A DNA stretch of 64,000 bases from Bordetella ansorpii (GCF_900078705.1 NZ_FKIF01000002.1:806001-870000); one strand, 5' to 3'. Shown: positions 1 to 11,163, numbered from the stretch's first letter. Notes: a model not told the origin generated them from the letters alone. Numbers and translations are program-made.

Positions 1-1460
1 CGGCGCGCAAAGAGGCGGCCGATGCGTTGCGCCAGTCCGAGTCGGCCATCTCGCGCATCAACCTGCGGTTGCGCGAACTCGACGAGGCGCTGCACCGCGC
101 CGAAACCGATCTGGCCAGCCTGGAAAAGCAGATCACGGCGCAGAACGAGGTGCTGGAGCAGCGCCGCAACGAACTCTCCGACCAGTTGCGCGCCCAGTAC
201 GCCAGCGGCCTGTCGCCCTGGACCGCCTTGCTGTCCGGCGATGATCCCCAGCAGTTGGGCCGCAACCTGGGTTACCTCGACTACGTATCGCGGGCCCGCG
301 CGCGCGCCGTGACGGCCGTGCGCACCGAGATCGACCGGCTGGCCGCGTTGCAATCCGCCGCCGATGCCCGGCGCACCGAGATCGCGGGCGTGACCGAGGA
401 GACCGGCAAGCAGAAGGCCGAGCTGGTTGCGCAACAGAAGGAACGCGCCACCGTGGTCGCCCGGCTGGAGGGGCAGATCGCCGCGCAGCGGGCCGAAGCC
501 GGCAAGCTGGACCGGGACGATCAGCGCCTGTCCAGCCTGATCGGCAACCTGGAGACCGCCATCGCGCGCCAGGCCGCCGAAGAGGCGCGCCGCCGCGCCG
601 AGGCGGCCCGCAAGGCCGAGGAAGCCCGCAAGGAAGCCGCGCGCCGCGCCGAGCTGGCCCGCAAGGCCGAAGAGGCCCGCCGTGCCGAACTGGCTCGAAA
701 GGCCGAGGAAGCGCGCAAGGAAGCGGCCCGCCAGGCCGAAGCCGTGCGCCAGGCCAGGAACGACGCCGACCGACGCGCGGCGGAAAAGGCCCGTGCCGAA
801 GCCATGGCCGAGGCCAGCCGCGTGCGCGAGCAGGCCGAGGTGGCGGCCAGCAGCGCCCAGCGGAATCCGGCCCTGGTCGATCCGGACAGCGCCGGCCTGC
901 GTCCGGTCGACGGACAAGGGCATACCCGGCTGGTGGAAACGCCCACGGAACCCGCCCAGCGTCCGGCGCCCACGCGCCAGGCCGAAGCGGAACCCGCGGC
1001 CGCGCCCGAGCGTATCGGGCGCCCCGAACGCCCCGAGCGCGAGGCTTCCGCCCGTCCGCCGGCCGGCGGCGGCAACGGGCTGCGTCATGGCCTGACGCCG
1101 CCGGTACGCGGCGCGGTGCAGGGCCGTTTCGGGGTGGGCCGTCCCGACGGCGGGGTCTGGCGCGGCATCGTGCTGCGCGCCTCGGAGGGCACTCCCGTCA
1201 AGGCGGTGGCTCCGGGCACCGTGGTGTATGCCGATTGGCTGCGCGGATTCGGCAACATCATCATCGTCGACCACGGCCAGCAATACCTGTCGGTCTACGC
1301 GTACAACCAGAGCCTGCTCAAGCGCGTGGGAGACGCCGTGACGACCGGAGATACCCTCGCTACGGTGGGTGCGACCGGCGGCCAAGTGGAATCGGGCCTA
1401 TACTTTGAAATTCGCCATCGTGGCGCGCCCGTGGATCCCGCCCAGTGGCTGGCCCTCTAG
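1..1460 (+). CDS. envC: EnvC-like murein hydrolase activator (5' end outside window)
   Basis: The frame is open from the first bases, so the N-terminus lies upstream of the window. The visible part is a long coiled coil followed by a very Ala/Glu/Arg/Lys-rich stretch (about 540-850) built of repeats such as ARKAEEARKEAARRAE. A linker and a C-terminal LytM/M23 domain (about 1110-1455) follow. The LytM domain looks catalytically dead: the second zinc motif HxH is replaced by LYFEIR, as in E. coli EnvC, which activates the amidases AmiA/AmiB at the septum rather than cutting murein itself. The gene is followed on the same strand by ctpA and a moeB-type gene, an order familiar from related betaproteobacteria. 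Family assignment is firm; the amidase partner is inferred. Confidence 0.9.
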   Translation, partial: ARKEAADALRQSESAISRINLRLRELDEALHRAETDLASLEKQITAQNEVLEQRRNELSDQLRAQYASGLSPWTALLSGDDPQQLGRNLGYLDYVSRARARAVTAVRTEIDRLAALQSAADARRTEIAGVTEETGKQKAELVAQQKERATVVARLEGQIAAQRAEAGKLDRDDQRLSSLIGNLETAIARQAAEEARRRAEAARKAEEARKEAARRAELARKAEEARRAELARKAEEARKEAARQAEAVRQARNDADRRAAEKARAEAMAEASRVREQAEVAASSAQRNPALVDPDSAGLRPVDGQGHTRLVETPTEPAQRPAPTRQAEAEPAAAPERIGRPERPEREASARPPAGGGNGLRHGLTPPVRGAVQGRFGVGRPDGGVWRGIVLRASEGTPVKAVAPGTVVYADWLRGFGNIIIVDHGQQYLSVYAYNQSLLKRVGDAVTTGDTLATVGATGGQVESGLYFEIRHRGAPVDPAQWLAL

Positions 1461-1557
1461 CGCTGCGCTGAAACGCCACTGTAGTATTTCGACAGCATGG
1501 TAGCCCCCTCGAATTCCCAGGCTCGCGCCCGGGGGGCATCAATTTCAGGATGTGTGC

Positions 1558-3009
1558 ATGAGCACTCGCAAGTATCGCGGTTTCGGTCTTGTTTCCATCG
1601 GTGCGGTGGCAGGCATACTGCTGAGCGCCGGCGTCACCGCTGTCGCCCAGCGTGGCAGCCCCTTGCCGCTGGACGAACTCCGCCAACTGACCAACGTCTT
1701 CGGGGCGATCAAGGACAACTACGTCGAACCTGTCGACGACAAGACCCTGATCCAGAACGCCATCTCGGGCATGGTGTCCAACCTCGACCCGCACTCGGCC
1801 TACCTGGATGCGGATGCCTTCCGCGACATGCAGACCGCCACGCAAGGCGAGTTCGGCGGCCTGGGCATCGAGGTCGGTGCCGAGGACGGCTTCGTCAAGG
1901 TCATCTCGCCCATCGAGGACACGCCGGCCGCGCGCGCGGGCATCCTGGCGGGCGACCTGATCATCAAGATCGACGACACGCCCACCAAGGGCATCCAGCT
2001 GAACGACGCCGTCAAGCTGATGCGTGGCGCGCCCAAGTCGCCGATCACGCTGACCATCATGCGCGCCGACCAGCCGCAGCCCCTCGTGGTCAAGCTCGTG
2101 CGCGACATCATTAAGGTGCGCAGCGTGCGCAGCAAGATGCTGGACGACGGCACCGCCTACCTGCGCATTGCCCAGTTCCAGGAAAAGACCGGCCCCGACA
2201 TGGCCCGCCAACTGCGCGAACTCGGCGCCAAGGGCGCGCCCAAGTCGCTGGTGCTGGACCTGCGCAACGACCCGGGCGGCCTGCTGACCAGCGCCATCGG
2301 CGTGGCCGGCGCCTTCCTGCCAAACCCGCAGGACACCCTGGTGGTGTCCACTGAAGGCCGCACGCCCGACGCCCGCCACAAATACATGGGCAAGCCCAGC
2401 GAATATGCGCGCGGCGAAGGCGACTACCTGGCCGACCTGCCCGCCTGGGTGAAGACCGTGCCGATGGTGGTGCTGGTCAACGTGGGCTCGGCCTCGGCCT
2501 CCGAAATCGTGGCCGGCGCCCTGCAGGATCACAAGCGCGCCAAGCTGCTGGGCAACCGCACTTTCGGCAAGGGCTCGGTGCAGGTCATCCTGCCGCTGTC
2601 GCAAGACACGGCGGTCAAGCTGACCACGTCGCGCTACCTCACGCCGGCCGGCCGCTCCATCCAGGCCACCGGCATCGTGCCCGACTACATCGTGGCCGAT
2701 ACCGCCAAGGGCGATCTGTTCCGCCTGCCGCGCGAAGCCGACCTGCAGCGCCACCTGTCGAACCAGCAGGACAGCAACGAGATCAAGTCCAGCGCCTTCG
2801 ACACCAACGAGCCGCCCGTCGCCAAGATCTTCGAATTCGGCGGCAAGGACGACTTCCAGCTGCAGCAGGCCCAGAACCTGCTGGCCGGCCGTCCCATCGA
2901 AAAGGGCGAGCAGCGCCAGGCCAAGGCCGACGTGAAGCCCGCCGGCAAGACCGACACCCAGCGCATGAAGATCACGCCGTCCGGAGTCGAACCCTCGAAG
3001 GCGAAATGA
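1558..3009 (+). CDS. ctpA: Carboxy-terminal processing protease CtpA (S41 family)
   Basis: Periplasmic serine protease of the Prc/CtpA family, 483 aa. An uncleaved signal or membrane segment (residues about 9-30) is followed by a PDZ domain (roughly 80-165) and the S41 catalytic domain. The nucleophile segment GSASASEI is around residues 310-317, and the general-base lysine lies in FGKGSVQ about 30 residues later. I chose the ATG at 1558, which has an AGGA element 7 nt upstream, over a GTG two codons earlier. The last four bases overlap the start of the next gene (ATGA), so the two are probably translationally coupled. In other bacteria CtpA trims murein hydrolases and lipoproteins, which fits the EnvC-like neighbour upstream. 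Confidence 0.93.
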   Translation: MSTRKYRGFGLVSIGAVAGILLSAGVTAVAQRGSPLPLDELRQLTNVFGAIKDNYVEPVDDKTLIQNAISGMVSNLDPHSAYLDADAFRDMQTATQGEFGGLGIEVGAEDGFVKVISPIEDTPAARAGILAGDLIIKIDDTPTKGIQLNDAVKLMRGAPKSPITLTIMRADQPQPLVVKLVRDIIKVRSVRSKMLDDGTAYLRIAQFQEKTGPDMARQLRELGAKGAPKSLVLDLRNDPGGLLTSAIGVAGAFLPNPQDTLVVSTEGRTPDARHKYMGKPSEYARGEGDYLADLPAWVKTVPMVVLVNVGSASASEIVAGALQDHKRAKLLGNRTFGKGSVQVILPLSQDTAVKLTTSRYLTPAGRSIQATGIVPDYIVADTAKGDLFRLPREADLQRHLSNQQDSNEIKSSAFDTNEPPVAKIFEFGGKDDFQLQQAQNLLAGRPIEKGEQRQAKADVKPAGKTDTQRMKITPSGVEPSKAK

Positions 3010-3785
3010 ACGACCAGCAGTTGCTGCGCTATGCCCGCCACATCCTTCTGGATGAGGTGGGCATCGAAGGCCAGGAGGCTTTCCTGGCAGCGCGGGTACT
3101 GATCGTGGGAGCGGGCGGCCTGGGTTCTCCGGCCGCCCTTTATCTTGCCACCGCCGGCGTGGGGCACATCGTGCTGGCCGACGACGACCTCGTCGAACTC
3201 AGCAATCTGCAGCGCCAGATCCTGCACACCACGGCCAGCCTGGGCCGGCCCAAGGCCGAGTCCGGCCGCGATACGCTGACCGCCTTCAATCCCGAAACCC
3301 ACATCGACGCGCGCGTCGCGCGCCTGGACGGCATCGCCTTGTCCGAGGCCGTGGCCGCGGCCGACGTCGTGCTGGACTGCACCGACAACTTCGCCACCCG
3401 CCACGCCATCAACCGCGCCTGCGTGCAGCATCGCAAGCCGCTGGTGTCCGGGGCGGCCATCCGCTTCGACGGACAGGTCAGCGTGTACGACCTGCGTGAC
3501 CAGCAGGCGCCCTGTTACCACTGCCTGTTTCCCGAGGCCGACGACGTCGACGAACTCAGTTGCGCCACCACGGGGGTGTTCGCGCCGCTGGTCGGCATCA
3601 TCGGCAGCATGCAGGCGGCCGAGGCGCTGAAGCTGCTGGCGGGGATAGGGCGCAGCCTTTCCGGGCGCCTGCTGCAACTGGACCTGCGCGACATGCAGTG
3701 GCATTCGGTGAACGTGCGGCGGGATCCTGAGTGCGAGGTGTGCGGCGGATATTCGCGGCCCTTGCTCGGAGAGCCCGGGGCCTGA
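3006..3785 (+). CDS. moeB: MoeB/ThiF/HesA-family adenylyltransferase
   Basis: E1-like enzyme of 259 aa that adenylates the C-terminal glycine of a ubiquitin-like sulfur carrier (MoaD or ThiS type). The nucleotide-binding motif VGAGGLGSP is near residue 36, followed by the conserved DDDLVELSNLQRQ segment. Two zinc-binding Cys pairs are visible, CYHC and CEVC, and the SCATTG segment carries the conserved cysteine. No rhodanese domain is attached. It overlaps ctpA by 4 bp. Sequence alone does not settle whether it serves molybdopterin or thiamine synthesis; thiC lies 2.4 kb away but on the other strand. Confidence 0.88.
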   Translation: MNDQQLLRYARHILLDEVGIEGQEAFLAARVLIVGAGGLGSPAALYLATAGVGHIVLADDDLVELSNLQRQILHTTASLGRPKAESGRDTLTAFNPETHIDARVARLDGIALSEAVAAADVVLDCTDNFATRHAINRACVQHRKPLVSGAAIRFDGQVSVYDLRDQQAPCYHCLFPEADDVDELSCATTGVFAPLVGIIGSMQAAEALKLLAGIGRSLSGRLLQLDLRDMQWHSVNVRRDPECEVCGGYSRPLLGEPGA

Positions 3786-3918
3786 CCGTGGCGCGCTCCG
3801 CAACGACGCACATAGGGTCCGGGCGATGGCGCAGTTGCGATGGGGCGTCCCTGCGCCCCGTCTTGGGGGACTGCGCGCTGATCGAATGAAGGGGCTGTCT
3901 AGTCCGCAATGCCCGATG

Positions 3919-3959
3919 ATGTTCAAAGTTTTCATATAACCTGAGAACATGCCTATAAT
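3919..3959 (+). promoter_or_regulatory. Promoter and possible operator of the GntR gene (leaderless mRNA candidate)
   Basis: A perfect TATAAT lies at 3954-3959, and TTCATA lies at 3931-3936, 17 bp upstream. Transcription would begin at about 3966, which is the ATG itself, and no Shine-Dalgarno sequence is present. Inverted repeat ATGTTC (3919-3924) and GAACAT (3945-3950) flanks the -35 region and could be an autoregulatory operator. Confidence 0.5.
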
Positions 3960-3965
3960 CGCCGC

Positions 3966-4703
3966 ATGTCCCTGCGTACCGCCACCCTGACCGATCAGGT
4001 CGCCAGCCAGCTCGCCGCCGAGATCGCGCGGGGCACCTACGCCGTGGGCGCCAAGCTGCCGGCCGGCAAGGACCTGGCCAGCCTGTATGGCGTCAGCGCC
4101 GCCGTCATCCGCGAGGCCACCGAGCGCCTGCGCGCTCAGGGTCTGGTGCGCAGCCGGCAGGGGTCTGGCTGTATGGTGCTGGCCCGCACGGGCGCGGCCG
4201 GGTTCCAGGTGTCCGCCGAGGCCGACCGCGCGCAACTGGCCCACGTCTACGAACTGCGCATGGAGCTGGAGGGCGGCGCGGCGGCGTTGGCGGCAAGGCG
4301 GCGCACGCCGGCCGACCTGGCCGCCATGCAGTTGGCCCTGGAAGGGCTGCGCGGCTGCCTGGACGATCCCGATCCCGACGCGGCAGTGGAGTACGACGTG
4401 GCGTTCCACGGCGCCGTGGCCGCCGCCACGCACAATCCCAGTTACCAGCGCCTGTTGCAGTACCTGAACCTGCAACTGCGCCACGCCGTGCGCACGGCGC
4501 GGCAGAACAGCCTGCGCCATGCCGGGCTGCCTTCCCGCGTGCAGCAGGAGCACGTGGCCCTGTTCGATGCCATCGCGCGCGGCGATGCCGACGGCGCGCG
4601 CGGCGCGGCCACCGCCCATCTGCGCGGGGCCGCCGGCCGGCTCGAACTCGGGCTGCCTCCCATCGATTCCCCCTCTTCTTCCGAATACGGATACGCACCA
4701 TGA
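3966..4703 (+). CDS. FadR-type GntR-family transcriptional regulator
   Basis: 245 aa. The N-terminal winged helix of the GntR family (residues about 8-75, with the GVSAAVIREATERLRAQGLV recognition region) is followed by a C-terminal FCD ligand domain (about 90-220) with the expected helix carrying D..FH (YDVAFHGAVAAATHN). FCD regulators bind carboxylic acids through a metal. The stop overlaps the start of the FAD-linked dehydrogenase by 4 bp, so this is most likely the local repressor of that enzyme responding to its hydroxyacid or oxoacid. The start ATG sits just behind a perfect -10 box without any ribosome-binding site, suggesting leaderless translation. Confidence 0.9.
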   Translation: MSLRTATLTDQVASQLAAEIARGTYAVGAKLPAGKDLASLYGVSAAVIREATERLRAQGLVRSRQGSGCMVLARTGAAGFQVSAEADRAQLAHVYELRMELEGGAAALAARRRTPADLAAMQLALEGLRGCLDDPDPDAAVEYDVAFHGAVAAATHNPSYQRLLQYLNLQLRHAVRTARQNSLRHAGLPSRVQQEHVALFDAIARGDADGARGAATAHLRGAAGRLELGLPPIDSPSSSEYGYAP

Positions 4704-6112
4704 GCACGCAAGCTTTCCCGCAACGCCTGGTCCAGGCCCTGGGCCCCGATGTCGTCGCCACCGCCGAGCAGGACATCGCGCCCTGGCTGGCCGATTGGCG
4801 CGGGCTGTATCGCGGCCAGGCGCAAGCCGTGCTGCGGCCGCGCACCACCGCAGAGGTCGCGCAAGCCCTGGCGCTGTGCCAGGAGGCTGGCGTGCCGGTG
4901 GTGCCGCGCGGCGGCAATACGGGCCTGTGCGGCGGCGCCACGCCGGATGGCGGCGCGTCGAACGTGGTGCTCAGCCTGGACCGCATGAATGCCGTGCGCG
5001 GCATCGATACCGTGGCCAACACGCTGGTGGCCGAAGCCGGCTGCATTCTGGGCAACCTGCGCCGCGCCGCGCACGAGGCGGGCCGGCTGCTGCCGCTGAG
5101 CCTGGCGGCCGAGGATTCCAGCCAGATCGGCGGCAACGTGGCCACCAACGCGGGCGGCGTCAACGTCGTGCGCTACGGCATGGCGCGCGAGCTGGTGCTG
5201 GGCCTGGAGGCCGTGCTGCCCACTGGCGAAATCTTCCATGGCTTGCGCACCCTGCGCAAGGACAACACCGGCTATGACCTGAAGCAGTTGCTGATCGGCT
5301 CGGAAGGCACGCTGGGCGTGATCACCGCCGTGGCCCTGCGCCTGTTCCCGCGTGTCGATACGCGCAGCGTGGTGCTGGCCGCGGTGCAGTCGCCGGCGCA
5401 GGCGCTGCAGCTGTTCGAGCTGCTGTACGAACAGTGCGGCGCGCGCCTGCAGGCGTTCGAATTCTTCACGGGCGACTGCGTCGACCTGGTGCTGCGCCAT
5501 GCACAAGGCGTGCAGGAGCCCTTCGCGCAACGCTATCCGGGCTACGTGCTGGTCGAACTGGCCGACAGCGTGGACGAGGCCGCCTTGAACGCGCTGGTCG
5601 AGCAGGTGATCGGCGCCGCGCTCGAGCGCGAGCTGTGCCTGGATGCCGCCGTGTCGGCATCGCTGGCCCAGGTGCAGGCGCTGTGGAAGCTGCGGGAGGA
5701 AATCTCCGAGGCGCAGCGCGCCGACGGCCCGCACCTGAAGCACGACGTGTCTTTGCCCATCGAGCGCATTCCCGAATTCATGGTGTCGGCCGAGGCCCGC
5801 GTGCGCGCCGTCAGCGCCGACGTGCGGCCCTTCATCTTCGGCCATTTCGGCGACGGCAACCTGCACTACAACCTGTCGCGTCCGGCGGGCGCTCCCACCG
5901 ACTGGGCGGCAAAGGAAGGCTCGGCCATCACCGATGCCGTACTGGACGAGGTGAACCGCTATGGCGGCAGCATCAGCGCCGAGCACGGCATCGGGCAACT
6001 GAAGCGCGGCCACTTCCTGCACAGCAAGGACCCGCTGGAGCTGCGTGTGATGCGCGACATCAAGCGCGCGCTGGATCCCAAGGGCATCATGAATCCGGGC
6101 AAGCTGCTGTAG
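4700..6112 (+). CDS. FAD-linked 2-hydroxyacid dehydrogenase (GlcD / D-2-hydroxyglutarate dehydrogenase-like)
   Basis: 470 aa, the usual length for this family. N-terminal FAD_binding_4 (PCMH) domain (about 35-215) contains PRGGNTGLCGG and NVATNAGGVNVVRYG. The C-terminal FAD-oxidase domain carries the metal/substrate motifs GHFGDGNLHYN and EHGIGQLKRGH. These enzymes oxidise D-lactate, glycolate or D-2-hydroxyglutarate and pass electrons to a flavoprotein or quinone. The absence of GlcE/GlcF neighbours argues for a D-2-hydroxyglutarate or D-lactate dehydrogenase rather than the three-subunit glycolate oxidase. Translationally coupled to the upstream GntR regulator. Confidence 0.88.
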   Translation: MSTQAFPQRLVQALGPDVVATAEQDIAPWLADWRGLYRGQAQAVLRPRTTAEVAQALALCQEAGVPVVPRGGNTGLCGGATPDGGASNVVLSLDRMNAVRGIDTVANTLVAEAGCILGNLRRAAHEAGRLLPLSLAAEDSSQIGGNVATNAGGVNVVRYGMARELVLGLEAVLPTGEIFHGLRTLRKDNTGYDLKQLLIGSEGTLGVITAVALRLFPRVDTRSVVLAAVQSPAQALQLFELLYEQCGARLQAFEFFTGDCVDLVLRHAQGVQEPFAQRYPGYVLVELADSVDEAALNALVEQVIGAALERELCLDAAVSASLAQVQALWKLREEISEAQRADGPHLKHDVSLPIERIPEFMVSAEARVRAVSADVRPFIFGHFGDGNLHYNLSRPAGAPTDWAAKEGSAITDAVLDEVNRYGGSISAEHGIGQLKRGHFLHSKDPLELRVMRDIKRALDPKGIMNPGKLL

Positions 6113-6185
6113 GAGAGGGGCAGGCGTCTCGGAAACCCAGACCGAAACGGCGCAACGCCCCGCAAGCAACCCCCGGACAGCAAGA

Positions 6186-8460
<2,275 letters not shown>

Positions 8461-9039
8461 ATGCAATTGACTCTCCGCAAACTGGCTCCTGTCTTCGCCG
8501 TGGCCATGCTGGCCCTGGCCGGGTGCCAGACTGCGCCGACGACCTCCAGCAAGCAGGACGCCGCCCCGGCCAGCCCCACGGCCGCCGCACAGCCGAACAC
8601 CGCGTCGCCGGTCGAGTTCTACATCGCGTATTCCCAGCCGGGCGCCGGCCGTACCGAGGTTTCCATGCCCGATGGCAAGCTGTACCTGCAGTCCACGCCC
8701 GTGCTGACGCGCCCGTTCCTGACCGAGGCCGCCGCCGTGGTCGACCGCCAAGGGCAGCATTTCGTCGGCCTGCGTTTCAACGAGGCCGGCACGCGCATCC
8801 TGGCGGACGTCAGCAGCAAGAACCTGGGCAACATGCTGGCGTTGGTCGTGAACCGTGAACTGGTGGCCGCGCCCAGCATCGCCGAGCCGCTGAACCGTGG
8901 CGCGCTGGCCTTCAGCGTGCCCACCGCCCAGGCCGCCATGGAACTGGCCGCGCAGATCCGTGGCGATGCGCCGCCGGCGGCGGGCGCGGCCGCTCCGGCG
9001 CCCGCCGCGCCGCGCAACGGCGCCACGCCGGTGCGTTGA
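8461..9039 (+). CDS. Lipoprotein with a SecD P1-head-like domain
   Basis: 192 aa. A lipobox LALAGC with the acylated Cys at about residue 21 is followed by a low-complexity Ala/Pro/Thr linker and a domain (about 48-165) that resembles the P1 head subdomain of SecD (pattern GLRFNEAGTRILADVS, then LALVVNRELVAAPSI and GALAFSV). The tail is Ala/Pro-rich. SecD itself is a membrane translocase component, but here only the periplasmic head appears as a stand-alone lipoprotein, so a direct role in secretion is not implied. A rho-independent terminator follows. Confidence 0.8.
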   Translation: MQLTLRKLAPVFAVAMLALAGCQTAPTTSSKQDAAPASPTAAAQPNTASPVEFYIAYSQPGAGRTEVSMPDGKLYLQSTPVLTRPFLTEAAAVVDRQGQHFVGLRFNEAGTRILADVSSKNLGNMLALVVNRELVAAPSIAEPLNRGALAFSVPTAQAAMELAAQIRGDAPPAAGAAAPAPAAPRNGATPVR

Positions 9040-9091
9040 CGCACGCCGGGCAGAGGCCCGCAAGGGCCCCTGCCGACCAAGCGGGCAAGCG

Positions 9092-9121
9092 ATCCCGGGC
9101 CATGCGCCCGGGATGTTTTTT
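9092..9121 (+). terminator. Rho-independent terminator after the lipoprotein gene
   Basis: Perfect 9-bp stem ATCCCGGGC / GCCCGGGAT with a 5-nt loop, followed by G and six T residues. Confidence 0.85.
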
Positions 9122-9180
9122 GGAAAGGCGGATACGGCCCGGCGTTCCCCGAGTGCCTCCGGGACCTGCCCGGCGTAGGG

Positions 9181-9651
9181 TCAGCCGTGCCCGTGCTGGC
9201 GTTGCGCCAGCCGTTCATCCCAGCCGCTGCTCTGGCACAGTGCATCGAATTCATTGGCCAGATCCGACAGGGCGATCCTGGACAGCCGTTCCAGCAGCAG
9301 GGACTCGGCCTGGCGCAGGGCATCGTCCAGCGCGGCGTTGACCACCCGTTCGACGGCGCAGTCGGGATTCTCGGTTTCGTTGCCGATGGCGAATATGCGT
9401 GGCCCGCCGACAGCCCGGTGGATATCCAGCAGCGTGATCTGCTTCAGGTCGCAGGCGATGCGCCAGCCGCCGCCGCGGCCTTTCTCCGAATGCACGTAGC
9501 CCGCCTGGCGCAGGCCCGCCATAGTGCGGCGGACGACGACGGCGTTGGTGTCCAGCATCAGGGCGATCTGCTCGGAGGTCAGGGGTTCGTCGCGCCGCGC
9601 CATGTGCAGCAGCACGTGCAGCATGCGCGACAGGCGGCTGTCTTTTCTCAT
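9181..9651 (-). CDS. Rrf2-family transcriptional regulator
   Basis: 156 aa from the ATG at 9651 (MRKDSRLSRMLHVLLHMARR), preceded by a GGAACG element; an upstream in-frame ATG would add 31 residues that do not match the family. The winged helix occupies residues about 10-65. Only one cysteine in the sensor region (NPDCAVERVV) is visible instead of the three that hold an iron-sulfur cluster in IscR/NsrR, so it probably senses by thiol chemistry or ligand rather than a cluster. Divergently transcribed from the FAD oxidoreductase gene, which is its likely target. Confidence 0.85.
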   Translation of the reverse strand: MRKDSRLSRMLHVLLHMARRDEPLTSEQIALMLDTNAVVVRRTMAGLRQAGYVHSEKGRGGGWRIACDLKQITLLDIHRAVGGPRIFAIGNETENPDCAVERVVNAALDDALRQAESLLLERLSRIALSDLANEFDALCQSSGWDERLAQRQHGHG

Positions 9652-9831
9652 GGTCGTTCCACGCCTTGCGAAGCGCGGGCCGGTGTCGTGGCCCGCCATA
9701 CGAAACATTATAAGTTGCGTGATGGATCGGAATCTGGCTACCATGTAACTTCAATAGTTTCATTATTGGCCGATGGCGCGCGCGTCATGCCGCCTCACGC
9801 GCATCGGCCGGATTTCCGTAAGGAGCATTCC
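9652..9831. promoter_or_regulatory. Divergent promoter region of the Rrf2 regulator and oxidoreductase genes
   Basis: 180 bp intergenic, locally AT-rich at 9700-9770. TTGCGT (9715-9720) with TACCAT (9739-9744) could form a plus-strand promoter. The half-repeats TAAGTT and AACTTC across this patch are possible Rrf2 operator halves. Not proven. Confidence 0.35.
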
Positions 9832-10722
9832 ATGCGATATGACGTCATCATCGTGGGCGGCAGCTATGCCGGCCTGTCGGCGGGGCTGCCGCTGGCGCGG
9901 GCGCGCCGCAACGTACTCGTCATCGACGGCGGCAAGCGCCGCAACCGCTACGCCGAGCACTCGCACGGCTTTCTCACCCAGGACGGCACGCCGGCCGCCG
10001 CCATCGCGGCCAAGGGACGCGAGCAACTGCTGGCCTATTCCACGGTGCAATGGCTGGATGCCCAGGTGGCCGGCATCTCGCGCATCGACGAGGGCTTTTG
10101 CGTCGAGATCGAAGGCCAGCCCGCGCTCGAAGCCCGCCGTATCGTGCTGGCCATGGGCGTGACCGACCAGCTGCCCGACGTGCCGGGTCTGGCCGATCGC
10201 TGGGGTAAATCGGTCTTCCATTGTCCGTATTGCCACGGCTACGAGCTGAATCAGGGCAAGATCGGGGTGCTGGCCAGTTCGCCGCTGTCGTTGCACGTGG
10301 CGATGCTGCTGCCCGACTGGGGGCCCACCACGCTATTCCTGAACCAGGCCTTCGAGCCCGAGGCCGCGCAACTGCAGGCGCTGGCCGAGCGCGGTGTGCG
10401 GCTGGAGCGCAGCCGTGTGCAGCGCATCGAGAACCACCTCGACCTCATCCTCCAAGGAGGGCACGTCGTGAAGCTGGACGGCCTGTTCGCCACGTCGCGC
10501 CTGGCGCCTTCCGGCCCGCTGGCCGACATGCTTGGCTGCGAAAGGGAAGAGGGACCGTGGGGGCACGTCGTCAAGGTCGACGCCATGAAGGCAACGTCCG
10601 TCCCGGGCGTCTATGCCTGCGGCGACATGGCCCGGCCTGGCGGATCGGTGCCATTGGCGGTGGGGGATGGCGCCATCGCCGGCGCGGCGGCGCATCAATC
10701 GCTGGTCTTCGGCGCGCACTGA
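9832..10722 (+). CDS. NAD(P)/FAD-dependent oxidoreductase, thioredoxin-reductase-like
   Basis: 296 aa. N-terminal FAD-binding glycine motif VGGSYAGLSAG (residues about 8-18), the ATG-equivalent LAMGVTDQLPDVPG and a C-terminal CGD motif (YACGDMARPGG). The CPYC pair at C131/C134 corresponds to the redox disulfide of thioredoxin reductases, here in the form FHCPYCHGYE. Length is short, as in the ferredoxin/thioredoxin-reductase-like group. The ATG at 9832 has AGGAG 7 nt upstream. The physiological partner is unknown; no thioredoxin gene is adjacent. Likely controlled by the divergent Rrf2 regulator. Confidence 0.87.
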   Translation: MRYDVIIVGGSYAGLSAGLPLARARRNVLVIDGGKRRNRYAEHSHGFLTQDGTPAAAIAAKGREQLLAYSTVQWLDAQVAGISRIDEGFCVEIEGQPALEARRIVLAMGVTDQLPDVPGLADRWGKSVFHCPYCHGYELNQGKIGVLASSPLSLHVAMLLPDWGPTTLFLNQAFEPEAAQLQALAERGVRLERSRVQRIENHLDLILQGGHVVKLDGLFATSRLAPSGPLADMLGCEREEGPWGHVVKVDAMKATSVPGVYACGDMARPGGSVPLAVGDGAIAGAAAHQSLVFGAH

Positions 10723-10731
10723 GCGCCTGGG

Positions 10732-11157
10732 TCAGGCGCGCCGCTTGGGGCTCCTGGGCGGCTTGGCGCCGCGCTGGCAGGTGTCCAGGTAGGTTTCCAG
10801 CAATTGGTCCAGGAACTGCAGCTGCTCCGGATGCAGGGCGCCGAAGCGGCGCGGATCCACCGAGAACGGCCAGACCACCGGTTGCGGTTCGCGCAGGCTG
10901 TGCCGGTCGGTGCCACGGCCGCCCGGTTCATAGACCAGCACGGCGCGTTCCATGGGGCCGTTGCCGGTTTCAAGCCATTCGATCTCGATATCCAGCGCCT
11001 GCGCCAGGCTGCGGACCGAGCGGCTGCTGCCGCGATCACCGCTTTCGTAGCTGGCGATGGCGCTTTGGGAAAGACCGCTGGCACGCGCAAGCGCCTGCTG
11101 CGTGTAACCACGTAGCAGGCGTGCCTCCTTCAATCGGTCTGAGAAATTGCTCTTCAC
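10732..11157 (-). CDS. XRE-family HTH regulator, paralog 1
   Basis: 141 aa from a GTG at 11157. I chose this start because the paralog at 11401-11826 begins at the same alignment position (also GTG), and because the residues upstream are not conserved. The helix-turn-helix (RLKEARLLRGYTQQALA, then GLSQSAIASYESGDR) occupies residues about 5-60. The C-terminal part has conserved WLETGNGPMER and LREPQPVVWPFSVDPRRF segments shared with the paralog. Roughly three quarters of positions match between the two proteins. A composite upstream element is duplicated as well. No partner toxin or phage gene is visible; function unknown. Confidence 0.82.
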   Translation of the reverse strand: MKSNFSDRLKEARLLRGYTQQALARASGLSQSAIASYESGDRGSSRSVRSLAQALDIEIEWLETGNGPMERAVLVYEPGGRGTDRHSLREPQPVVWPFSVDPRRFGALHPEQLQFLDQLLETYLDTCQRGAKPPRSPKRRA

Positions 11158-11163
11158 GCAACA

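Noticed and set aside
540-850. Repetitive GC-rich stretch in the EnvC-like gene considered as a possible repeat array
   Set aside because: The repeats are coding, encode an Ala/Glu/Lys/Arg coiled-coil linker and are not identical at DNA level; no CRISPR-like spacing.
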